Below are positions 42,757 to 52,827 of a DNA stretch of 64,000 bases, in pieces. Numbering within the stretch: position 1 is the first letter of the stretch; each line of letters opens with the position of its first letter. The notes under the pieces were generated by a model. It was not told where the DNA came from. It saw only the letters and a program-made list of their open reading frames with translations, and made no database searches. The stretch is from assembly GCA_030295235.1 (NCBI GenBank), contig AP026129.1, positions 1,178,001 through 1,242,000 of the forward strand, read 5' to 3'. The DNA comes from Fistulifera solaris. Taxonomy: Eukaryota > Bacillariophyta > Bacillariophyceae > Naviculales > Stauroneidaceae. Both the position numbers and the translations under genes were made by a program.

Positions 42757-44568
42757 TTACAACTCCTCGTCCCCCGCCCAATTTGCAAACGGCGATGATC
42801 TCTTCTTCGTTTGGTTTTCACGATTGGACTCGTCGTTTTCGTGTTCCGCAATCGCATTGTTGATGATTTGAATATAGGACTCGTATCTCGATCGAGCCGC
42901 CGCAACGCTTCCTCCCGAGTCTTGTGACGACGAATCCTCCAAGACGGCGGGCCAATACTTTTGCCACAATTGCATAGCACCAGTCATGGTGAATGGACAT
43001 TGCAATGCGTTCACTAAATGCTGCTCAAATTTCAAGTAATGATGCTGTTGTAATGTAACATGCGCGTACTGGTAGTGTACATCACAAAACGTGGGATCGT
43101 GCTTGTGGGCTTCCGAAATGTGCAACAAACTTTTCGTGAGATTCCACTGTTCAGGGTACAAACCTGAGTAGATCTTACTAATTTCCAAGTGCGCTTTGGC
43201 GAAACGTGGACAGGTTTTCAAACTTGATTCGAGCAGGGATAAGGAATCCATCCATTCTAGACTGCGATTGTAAACACGTCGGTACATGACGAGAAAGACG
43301 ACCCCTATCAAAAATCGCCTTTCGGTTCGACTCAAGTATGCGGATGATTTAGAAGAGCCCGATCGTTGCATCCACATCCAAGCTAGCCATCCGTAACAGA
43401 GACATGTGGAAACACTCGCCGCCACGACGATCCGGTCGGATACAAATGTTCCCACTTTGACAATGCCCGAGATGGGGAACAGTGTGGTCATCCACGCGAC
43501 GTGCACCACATACCACCAAAAGAAGGTCGAAAACGGTCGGAACAAAGCCACCAGACCCACACCAACGTAAATTACCATCACAACCAGAGGTATCCAAAGA
43601 CGTGTATCGTCCCATTCCACAATGGGTCGTATACATTCGTGTCCGTATTCGTGAGAAAACCCAACCCAATCGAAATCCCACGCTTTGCCCACATGCAGCG
43701 CCACCACATAGGCATAACTCCGCACACGATCCCATCCTTTTAAAATAAAAAATGGGTTCTCGGCGGGTCGGATCAGTCCATCGGGTATGGACAATGTATC
43801 GAAATAATAGCGCGCGCCGTAATAGATTAAACCACTCGATATTAAAAATCCCCCGCGTCGTAGTACTTGGGGCAATAGCTGGATGAATTGCTCTCGTAAA
43901 TTTCTCTCGGAAGCTGTTTCTCGTTGTCGCATCCGGATGTGCGTGATGGCTATCAGTGTGACGGCCGACGGCACGACTTGAAACAAAAACGTTTCCGAGG
44001 ACAAATATCCTACAAGCACGACTAACACGAACAGCAGCCAGGGCAATTGGGGATCGGAAGCCGCGACACTGCACAAGACGGCCAACAAATGACCCCGATT
44101 CGCGGCATTCGCCGTGACTTCGACGTGCGTCGGATGCAAGGCAAAGAGGAGTTTGACCATGATGCGAAAGGACGGTGGCCTCACGAACCGCGCTGCAAGT
44201 ACGGATACCGCCTCCGCCGTCGCGGCATGAATCAAAATGTTAATGAAGCGATGTGCCTCCAAATCAGGAATCCACGCGGGTCCTTTGCCGTATCGAAATG
44301 ACAAGACCGTGAGAGGTCTCCAACTTTTGTGACTACTGGACGAATGCATGGGACGTCCCCAATAATCATTCGAAAAGATTTCCGTCCAAGTGGAGTCGCC
44401 ATTCACATCTTGGTTGTCGGGAGACAAAATATGCAATTCGTCTAGAACGGGATCGCGATGTAGATTGTGTCGCGATGTCACAAAGACGGGGAAGATGTAC
44501 ATCGCCCAGCAAAGTAGGTGCAGGAAAAGCCACGTGATTCCGTGTTTCCATCGTTCGTTGTGTTGCAT
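42757..44568 (-). CDS. TMTC-like (GT-C, DUF1736) membrane protein with TPR tail
   Basis: 603 residues, intact. The loop after the first span reads FSNDYWGRPMHSSSSHKSWR, then PLTVLSFRY, and the next span ends in FALHPTHVEVTANAANRGHL. Both match the conserved motifs of TMTC proteins, ER O-mannosyltransferases. About ten spans follow, with the DUF1736-like stretch near WDFDWVGFSHEYGHE. A C-terminal soluble part has TPR-like helices (CPRFAKAHLEISKIYSGLYP, CDVHYQYAHVTLQQHHYL). The TPR part is much shorter than in animal TMTCs. The likely role is ER glycosylation of secreted proteins. Confidence 0.75.
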   Translation of the reverse strand: MQHNERWKHGITWLFLHLLCWAMYIFPVFVTSRHNLHRDPVLDELHILSPDNQDVNGDSTWTEIFSNDYWGRPMHSSSSHKSWRPLTVLSFRYGKGPAWIPDLEAHRFINILIHAATAEAVSVLAARFVRPPSFRIMVKLLFALHPTHVEVTANAANRGHLLAVLCSVAASDPQLPWLLFVLVVLVGYLSSETFLFQVVPSAVTLIAITHIRMRQRETASERNLREQFIQLLPQVLRRGGFLISSGLIYYGARYYFDTLSIPDGLIRPAENPFFILKGWDRVRSYAYVVALHVGKAWDFDWVGFSHEYGHECIRPIVEWDDTRLWIPLVVMVIYVGVGLVALFRPFSTFFWWYVVHVAWMTTLFPISGIVKVGTFVSDRIVVAASVSTCLCYGWLAWMWMQRSGSSKSSAYLSRTERRFLIGVVFLVMYRRVYNRSLEWMDSLSLLESSLKTCPRFAKAHLEISKIYSGLYPEQWNLTKSLLHISEAHKHDPTFCDVHYQYAHVTLQQHHYLKFEQHLVNALQCPFTMTGAMQLWQKYWPAVLEDSSSQDSGGSVAAARSRYESYIQIINNAIAEHENDESNRENQTKKRSSPFANWAGDEEL

Positions 44569-45216
44569 TCCTTTTCTATCAAAATCTTTGTTTTTATTGT
44601 GTTTGCTTTACGGTTTGATATCTGTTGATTACACAAACTACGTAGTTCTAGAGAATGATTGCAGTTGAAATGACAAGAAGCTCATCGTTGCAACGCAAAC
44701 GCATCTTCGCGAACCAAGCTTTACTATAGGCTAAAATCTTGACGAAAGGACGAATCAACCGCGATTGAGCACATTTTTGCAGTCCCGGAAGATGTGGACA
44801 GGATATAATATTTCATTGACGACACTGTTTTTGACTCATGCACGTCCATTTTTACGAAAGCTCGTTAAAGTGGTGAAATTGCTGGTAATTATATTTTTCG
44901 TTATCATCATTTAGCTATAAAGGGATCTCATAGCATCACACCACTCTTCACTGCATTGTCGATTGTAGGCGGAACGATGCCAACGACGACGACTCCTCAC
45001 TCCTCAAACAACATCAGTCACGATGCGTTGCGCCTTCTCCAGTACCGCGCCGACAGAAAGTAGATTTTGGGTTCGAGATGCATTTGCCGCCACCGAAAAA
45101 TACGGAATAACAAAAAAGAGGATTATTTTTTGTCGTTCTTGTTGTTGTCACTTATTGAGAAAGTATCGTGTCGTTTTCTCTTTGATTCATCCATATCTTC
45201 ATTCCATTTCCAGAAC
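44569..45216. other. Divergent promoter region, possible hidden DIS3 first exon
   Basis: About 650 bp. From an ATG at 44976 a 28-codon frame (MPTTTTPHSSNNISHDALRL...) runs to a TAG at 45060. A donor-like gtagat overlaps its end and an acceptor ttccag ends at 45212, just before the DIS3 ATG. With one extra base this would form an N-terminal exon; as written it is an upstream open frame. Confidence 0.3.
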
Positions 45217-48194
45217 ATGAACGACGACGAGACGAGCTGTGCCGAAGGAGAAGAAGACATTCGGGCCGCTCCGTCCCTTTACACGCGCTCGACGTATTAT
45301 CGACCCACCATGAAACGCGGCAAGATTCTGAAGCAGGTCACGGAACGTTATTTGCGCGATGATTTGGGATACGGATGTTACTACAAAGATACCAGTACAG
45401 ATAATCGCGTCGATCGTGTCCATGGGACGCCTCAGATCATTTCTTCTCTGCCAGAATTGCAACGTCTGTTGAAACCTTCTCAGCCCGTAGTCGTCGTGGA
45501 CACGAATGTTTTGCTGCACCAAATGGATGTCTTACAACAAGCCGGTAAAGCTATGCCCAATTTGGTAGTACCACAAACCGCGCTCGAGGAATGTCGGAAT
45601 CATCGCATGGTCATTTACGACCAAACTGTCGATTTACTGCGATCCATTCACAAAGAACGATGCACGATTTTCTTTCCGGATCCGTATCATACCGCCACTT
45701 CCGTGGAAGAAAAAGAAGAAGGCATTTCACCCAATGATCTCAACGATGAACGGATTCGTCGGGTGGCGGAATTTTACGGAAAATCCTTACCCGGCGTGTC
45801 AGTCATCTTTTGACGGACGATGTTGCTTCGCGAGAGAAAGCCTCGCGCTCCTATCAGGCCATGTCGGTACGACAATACGTACAAGTTCTTGAACAAACCA
45901 ATCCGGGATTGTCTTTATCAGATTTGGTGGCGGCACAGACTTCGGTATTGTCCAATGAAGAGGACGAAGCTCCTTTGTATGAGACGCATTTGGAAGCCAC
46001 GGCCTTGTCACGGGGCATTCAATCGGGGAAATTGTATCGGGGTGTCTTGCGTTCCTCCGATTGGAACACAGCCCATGTCACGATCCGTCGGGGAGACGAA
46101 CGAGTGGCCGTCACGGTTCAAGGAGATTTGGATCGAAATCGAGCGGTGGATGGGGACGTGGTGGCCATCGCGTTGCATCCGCTCACGAAATGGATTTCTT
46201 CAGCGGCTGCACCTGTAACATCATCGGTGAAGGACACACCTTCCGCAGGAATTGCGAGTGAAACCGCCGAACCCACGCTGGCGGAAATGAGCAACGTGCG
46301 CGATACAATTGCCGTCGAACAGGGCGAACTCCGTCCTACAGGAAAAATAGTGGGGATCGTGCGACGCAACTTTGAGAACCAAAGTGGTTCGATTTTCACC
46401 AAATCATCCGGTAAGGCGGATTCCGAACAAGAAAAGATTGCGACAAAGATGGAACGTGAGAATCCGGATGGCACGGCGACTTGTGTCTTTTTTCCAGTCA
46501 ATAAGAAAATTCCTCCCGTCCTGCTTCGGACCACGCAACGCGATCGGCTGTTCGGACAGCGAATTGTTGTTTCGTTGGATTCGTGGCCGGCTAATTCTCG
46601 TTATCCTTTGGGTCACTATGTCCGAACCATTGGACCAGCAGGCGATAAAGACGTGGAAACGGAAGTTTTGCTACAGCAGCACGATATTCCTCATGAACCC
46701 TTCCCCGCTGCTGTTCTAGCCTGTCTTCCTCCAGAAGATTATAAAATTAGTGCCGAGAATAGTCCTGGTCGTGTTGATTTACGCCATCTGCCGGTCTTGT
46801 CTATTGATCCACCGGGTTGTAAAGATATTGATGACGCACTTCATTGCCTTGTTCTACCCAATGGAAACTATCAAGTGGGTGTCCACATTGCGGATGTAAC
46901 ACACTACGTCAAACCAGGAACAGCTATGGATTTAGAAGCAGCCAACCGATCGACTTCTACCTACTTGGTTAACAAGCGATTGGATATGTTGCCGGCTCTC
47001 CTGACGACCGATCTTTGCTCGCTGAAATGTAATGTTGACCGGTATGCATTCTCTGTTTTGTGGGAGGTTTCACCGGATGGGAATATTATTCAGGTTGACT
47101 TTCAAAAATCGATCATTCATTCTATCGCAGCGTTAACTTATCAGCAAGCCCAGTCGTTTATCGATCAGCCCGATGATCCTACCGATATACAAGCATGCGC
47201 TGTCAAAAGGCTCGCCGTATTGGCTCGTAGAATTTCGCCAGCGTCGTATTGACGCTGGTGCTTTGACGTTAGCTTCCCCCCGAAGTCAAGTTTGTGCTGG
47301 ATAGTGAATCTCTGAACCCAACGGATGTTCAGGCTTATGCTTTACTCGAAGCCAATGCACTGGTTGAAGAGTTTATGTTGCTGGCGAATGTGACTGTCGC
47401 CAAGAAAATTTTACGGCAATATCCCACGCTCTCTGTTCTCCGTAGGCACCCTGCTCCAAACCGTTCCATGTTTGATCCCTTGATCAGCAAAGCCCAATCA
47501 ATAGGTCTCAGTATTAATATCGAAGATTCCAAGAAGCTGGCGGATTCCTTGGATGCCGCCCAAGTGAAATCGGATCCGTACATAAATAAACTGCTCCGCA
47601 TTCTCTCGACACGATGCATGTCGCCCGCCCAGTATTTTTGTTCTGGTGAATTGCGAGCCTCCGAATGGCACCACTATGGTTTGGCGGCACCGGTGTATAC
47701 GCATTTTACGTCGCCCATTCGTCGGTACGCCGATGTCTGCGTGCATCGATTGTTGGCGGCCTCCATCAACGTCGCACCACTGCCTCAGCATTTATCGTCC
47801 AAGTCCTACATGCACGATCTGTGCACGAACATGAATCGACGGCATCGCGCGGCACAGTTGGCGGAGTCGCGCCAGTGTGCAACTGCACACCTTGATTTAT
47901 TTTTCGGGAGATGGCGCCAAAGAAGAAGATGCCTACGTTCTGGATGTCGACACGGACAAGGGCAGCGATCCATCCTTTACGGTAATGGTGCCACGGTACG
48001 GTATTGAAGGCCGGGTTCGACTGGATGCTGCGGAAGTGGAGCGATTCCCGGAGGAACATCGCATTGCTTGGGCGGGTAAAACGAAATCATGTTCGGTCAA
48101 AGTATTCGACAAGGTGAGAGTGCGATTGAGTGTTCGCGAAATGCAAGGAGACCAGCGCGAACTCGCCATTGATTTTATTGAGCAAAAATTATAA
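45217..48194 (+). CDS. DIS3: Exosome 3'-5' exoribonuclease DIS3/RRP44
   Basis: Catalytic subunit of the RNA exosome. After a short N-terminus and KQVTERYLRDDLGYG, the PIN endonuclease starts VVVDTNVLLHQMDVL. Cold-shock domains include SGKLYRGVLRSS and GDLDRNRAVDGDVVAI. The RNB exonuclease core reads VLSIDPPGCKDIDDALHCL with the metal-binding Asp set, QVGVHIADVTHYVKPG, NKRLDMLPALLTTDLCSL, LTLASPEV, YTHFTSPIRRYADV and VHRLLAA; an S1 domain ends the protein (YGIEGRVRLD). About 990 residues against 958 in human. Four one-base breaks split the frame: the T-run 45808-45811, near 47226, the C-run 47276-47281 and near 47866. Runs at single bases and strict conservation on both sides argue against a pseudogene. 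Confidence 0.95.
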
Positions 48195-48580
48195 AGATCA
48201 GATTATATAGTTGATACGAGTCTTCTGTATTCTCGAGACTTGGACTTTCGTTACGATGATTGTTGATGAGTAATAATATGACCTTAGTGAACGTTAGACC
48301 ATCGCTCACTTAGATAGTACCGCAACGACTATTATGCGGACTCTCACTGGGCGCAATTCAAATATTGACGAACGTTATTATTACTCCGGTATTGATTTTG
48401 ACACACAAGTGCCGGCGACCATGGCCACGAGGGCGGCGGTCACCCGCTGCTCGACGGATGAATAGCTGACATTACCTTTCGAATGATCGTTTTCTCAGTA
48501 GTGACAACGAAAGAGAAAAATTTGAGCTGTCTATTCTGAATTGCGCTTCTATTTTAGCAACATTCAACTCAGCAAAGAAA
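48195..48580. other. Intergenic spacer with nothing recognised
   Basis: About 385 bp, presumably DIS3 3' flank and promoter of the next gene. Confidence 0.35.
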
Positions 48581-50614
48581 ATGTCCGCCGTAGACTCCTC
48601 GTCTTCGGTGGACTCTCGCTTTGATGTAGAAAGCAAGCCGAAAGGAAACTACACTAGAGATACTGCCGGCGACGAGGTTGACAGCGGATCGTCTTCATCT
48701 GACAGCAACGATTATGACAGCGATAATAGTGATTCCTGCAAGAGCGACGACGATAATTCACGGGGTGCAGAGGATACTTCCCTTATAAAGGGGAAAAAGG
48801 CGAATCATTTGCCTTTGATGAAGGTACCACTAGCTCGCCCCTCACCTCCAACTTTGGGCGGTCAACATCCCAAAATGAGAATCAAGCTCAAACTACCCAC
48901 AAAAGCCAACGCACCTTCCAGGAGAGAGGCTACTAGCGAAAGCGACGACGAAGATGTCAAGGCGACTGTAGTGGAAAGTGATGACGAAGAAGCGGTGACA
49001 GCCGTGATAGCACTGGACGAATCGACTACTCAAAAACCCATGTCTTTTAAACCAGTATCGGTCCCGGCCAAGCGGCGATCGATTCATCCTACCAAACCAA
49101 TTAAAATGCCTCCATTACAATCACCAGGACTTCTCATGATACCACCCAACCACGTGAATGGAGTCAAAGGCACGGGGATGTATTCTATAATACCTTCCCT
49201 CAATAAAGATGGCTTTACGACACCGGCCTCGGTGTTTGAAGAAACCATGAAACTGGCCGGATATACCTACGAGGGGGAGATCCCAAGTGCCACATCGAGG
49301 TTCCAGTGTGGAACGCGTCGTGGATGACATGTTCGACAGCAACGTCCATTTAGCATTACACATTCCTCCATTTGTACCACCCGGACTGTTTACCCCGAAG
49401 AATGAGCATTCGGTAGTTGCCAGCGATAAAGCAAAGCAGGAAAGTAACCAGCTGGTGCAGTCTATGATTGACGCGCTGAAACCAGTCGCAAATAGGCAAC
49501 AGTCTGTCGATGAAAAGTCTTCTCGGAAACGAAAACGACCACTCTCGTTTCGTGACATGATGCCTATATCGCTGACAATAAATTATCCTCGGGATTATGT
49601 GGAAAAAGGAAAACCTACATTCAGCAGGTTCATGAGAGAGAACGAGCTATAGTCGCGTTACAAGAAGCTGAAGAGCTGGACGAATTGCCGTCAAACCAGG
49701 AAATGTCAGCGAAACAAAAGATTACTATCCCACCGATCCCCATTCCACCGTCGCCACCTCACTTATCGGAATGCACAATGGATGACAACGACTACCAAAA
49801 TCTGTTGAACGAGGATGCGCATCCCCTTTACATCCCCAAGGGCAGAGAGAGGTGTGTAGCGCACTTGGACGAGAAGTGTTTCCATATTACCAACGGGCGC
49901 TACTTTGGCTTGGCGTCCAACTTAATTGCGGATCCCAATTTTGTGGGTCCGAATGCACCCGGTATTGCTGGGGTGAGTGCATCGGCCGGTGCCGGCTTGG
50001 CGACATCGACGTCTGGAACGACTGCGACTACTTTGACAGCTTCATCCTTCCAAAACATGAGTTCGACGGATGAAAAAGTGGAAGTCAGGCGAAAGTCACT
50101 CGACATTTCAACCAAGAAGAATGGTCCGCAGAATCTTTCCGACGGATCGACCGGAGCACGAGTTGTATCCGGATCTAAGTCAATTAGCAGTGAGAATGAA
50201 GTCAAAAAGGAAAAGAAGCCGGAGAGGGAATAACAGATTCCATTCGTACGGAAATTATTAAAGCAGCGGTTCACGCCGCTCGCACCAATCAACACGGTCA
50301 ATCCTTCCACGCACCCAATGGACAAAGGTTTCCTGATGTCAGTAAAGCGTTTGCCCTATATGCAGGAATCAAACCATGTGAACGATGCAAAAGCAACAAA
50401 CAAGGGGTACGTTCATCTTTGGTCTACTCTCAACAGTCCTTGTTCGCTTACTTGTACTCATGATGTTTGCCGTTCAACTTTCAAGCCATATTTATGCCGT
50501 TTGCGACGACAACACACGGAACTGGACTACGATGGAGGGTCCACGTCCCTCCATCTGAAACCATACTTTGAGGCCCCATTGGAGTCATTGCTATCGCAGG
50601 ATGAAAGCAAATAA
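48581..50614 (+). CDS. Diatom nuclear-type protein with Cys motif and disordered acidic N-terminus
   Basis: About 650 residues. The first 200 are Ser/Asp-rich and disordered with basic patches (AKRRSIHPTKPIKM). Middle blocks are MKLAGYTYEG, ERVVDDMFDSNVHLALHIPP, KRKRPLSFRDMMPISLTINY and CFHITNGRYFGLASNLIADP, followed by NFVGPNAPGIAGV. The C-terminal domain has KPCERCKSNKQGPYLCRLRR then HTELDYDGGS, a C-x2-C...C cluster likely to bind zinc. A 79-nt intron (50407-50485) splits that cluster. I recognise the blocks only as recurrent in diatom hypothetical proteins. Frame breaks occur at the G-run 49273-49277, near 49630-49645 and at the A-run 50204-50208. Confidence 0.65.
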
Positions 50615-50735
50615 TGATAAACGTTTGATCCCAGCGTCGTGCATCGGAGATAAAATATAAGACCTCCTTGGTAATTATTTATTTCGCCTACAATCATGTA
50701 GCATAATGTCACACATTTTGCAATAGTAACATCAA

Positions 50736-51921
50736 TCAATTAAAGAACCACAAATCCTTTCCTTCGGTGCGACCAATACTTTCAACATTTCGTTCGAGGG
50801 CACCGTTCGTTCGATACATGGCCACACAAACGACGACGGGTATTTGTGACAACACTGTCGTGTCGAGTTTTGAATCCGCCAAATATGCCAATTTCTGTTT
50901 CTTCAACGGAGGTTCGGTCGATTCCCTTGTCACTGTCTTTGTCGATGATGACGGACGTCCCTTGTCAATACGACCCACCCTGGCTGATGATGATGATTCC
51001 TCCTGTTCACACCACGCCTGATACAATTGCTTCCGTGTTTCTTCATTGTGTGCCAAGAGCGAAAAGTGCACAATGGGAATGTTCCTATAGTGCTGAATGT
51101 GAATAATTTTCCGATCATCAACATCGGCAAAACAATACACTCGTGCTTGTAATTCCGGTGTCAAAGCCTTGTAGAAATCTTTCCCATCCCGTCCGGCGCC
51201 CCATATGCCAAAGTAATTTGGGAGATTCTTCTCATCCGTGCCGACATTCCACGATTGCCGCAAAATGGATTGGGAAAAATACCAACACGGATGCGCAATA
51301 ACAATTTCCGAGGCGTGGCGGAACTTTGGGACCGACCGGGAACATGTCGATACACTACCAAGGGTTTGGGTAATATTTTCAACAATCCATCGTGTTGTAG
51401 ATGCGTATAAAAGAACCTTAAATCTTCCGCGAGACGGAGTGTTTGTCGTGTTTCGAACGTAGGGTCGACCATGGGATGTACGGGCAGCGGGTCCTCCGGT
51501 AATAACGGTGCTTCGATGTAACCACCCAATAATTCCTGGAAACGCGATTTCCACATCATCCAAGTTGGTTGTATAATGGTAACTTCCCGAAATTGTTCCA
51601 GCCACAGCCGTTCTTCCGACAACGCATTGGCCCATTGCGTATAATGCCACGTGGCATCGGGTGGATGACGCGTAAAATGACATCCCAACAACGTCCGTGA
51701 TTGTTCGTCGTCGTTGGACAAAGACAACAAATAATCGACTTGTTCCGCCACCCGCGTCGGCATCATGAGATCATCGGCATCCAACCAACACAGGATGGTG
51801 GGTTGTGACGACGCATACAATTCTACGGCGCGATTGCGGGCATATCCGGCACCCCGACTGATTTCGTGACGTTGCAGATGTAACGTCGATGGAAGCATCA
51901 TTGTATCGACTGGTGTTGTCG

Positions 51922-51954
<33 letters not shown>

Positions 51955-52144
51955 CTTTCTCTAGTAGGGACTGTAACCTTTCCCAACTGTCATCGGTCGA
52001 TCCATCATCGAAACAACACACATGAACTTCGATAGTACGAGTAGGACAAGACTGCTGCCGCAGGGCCGATTGTACCGTTTCGATAATCGTCGAGGCGGCA
52101 TTGTGCACCGGAATAATGATTTGGACGGCAATCGTTTCCGACAT
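50736..52144 (-). CDS. B3GNTL1: B3GNTL1/QTGAL-like glycosyltransferase (queuosine-tRNA galactosyltransferase homologue)
   Basis: GT-A fold, family 2-type. VQIIIPVHNAASTIIETVQS and CCFDDGSTDDSW start the nucleotide-binding half; RGAGYARNRAVELY and ILCWLDADDLMMPTRV hold the DxD metal site; FTRHPPDATWHYTQWANAL and LAEDLRFFYTHLQHDG continue it. The C-terminal half (FGIWGAGRDGKDFYKALTPE, RVYCFADVDDRKI, IPIVHF, PVVVCVAMYRTNGALERNVE) matches the extra domain of human B3GNTL1, the enzyme that galactosylates queuosine in tRNA-Tyr. That tail is what separates it from generic GT2 enzymes. An Asp tract near residue 65 comes from an ATC repeat. One break lies near 51328-51340, between VVYRHV and ASEIVIAHPCWYFSQ. 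About 469 residues. Confidence 0.85.
51923..51952 (-). repeat. (GAT)n tract in the B3GNTL1-like gene
   Basis: Ten ATC units on the plus strand encode an Asp run on the minus strand, between the first two conserved glycosyltransferase blocks, in a surface loop. Confidence 0.8.
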
Positions 52145-52466
52145 GATAATATAAAATAATAATCCAAGGGACCGAAGAAGAAGAATTAATAAAAAGCGAC
52201 ACCCAGAAAATTGTTGTGTCTTTACTTTTTCGCGGAAAATGTTCGTGGAGTCTGTAGTAGTACCGATACGACTGATTGATATTGCATGATTAGCGATGGA
52301 TGTGAAATACTACGTACTGTAAATACAAAGGAATTGAAATGCAATGAAAAATAAATAAATGCGGCGCGCACCCTTTCATTTTATTTTATACAAAAACGAT
52401 GATGTTTCACGTCTTCTTTTTAAGTTGATAAAGCTGTCAAAGTCAAATGCACTCTAATAATCGATC
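52145..52466. other. Divergent promoter region
   Basis: About 320 bp shared by the B3GNTL1-like and PPR genes. AT-rich, with no distinct motif seen. Confidence 0.35.
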
Positions 52467-52796
52467 ATGAGACGTCTGGGACGACCTATATCTCGCCTCC
52501 AACATTGGCTGGTTACATCTCCGCATATGTTGTTTGCGAGGACAGTGACGACGACCTTTCCGACGACGAGGACTACGGAAAGTCTTTCCGTCAAAGTACA
52601 AACTCTACTTTCGCAGAAACAGCCCATGACTCTTTCACAGTGGCAATTGGGGGATAAGACTTTGCAATTATTGTCACAACAATCCGACCAAGGAGAACTG
52701 GCGGAAGCTTTGTTGGAGCGCATGGTATCGGAAGCTTCTCCCGAAAAACAACCTGTTACGGTGTGGTATCGATGGGTCATGCGGGCGTGGGCCTTG

Positions 52797-52827
<31 letters not shown>

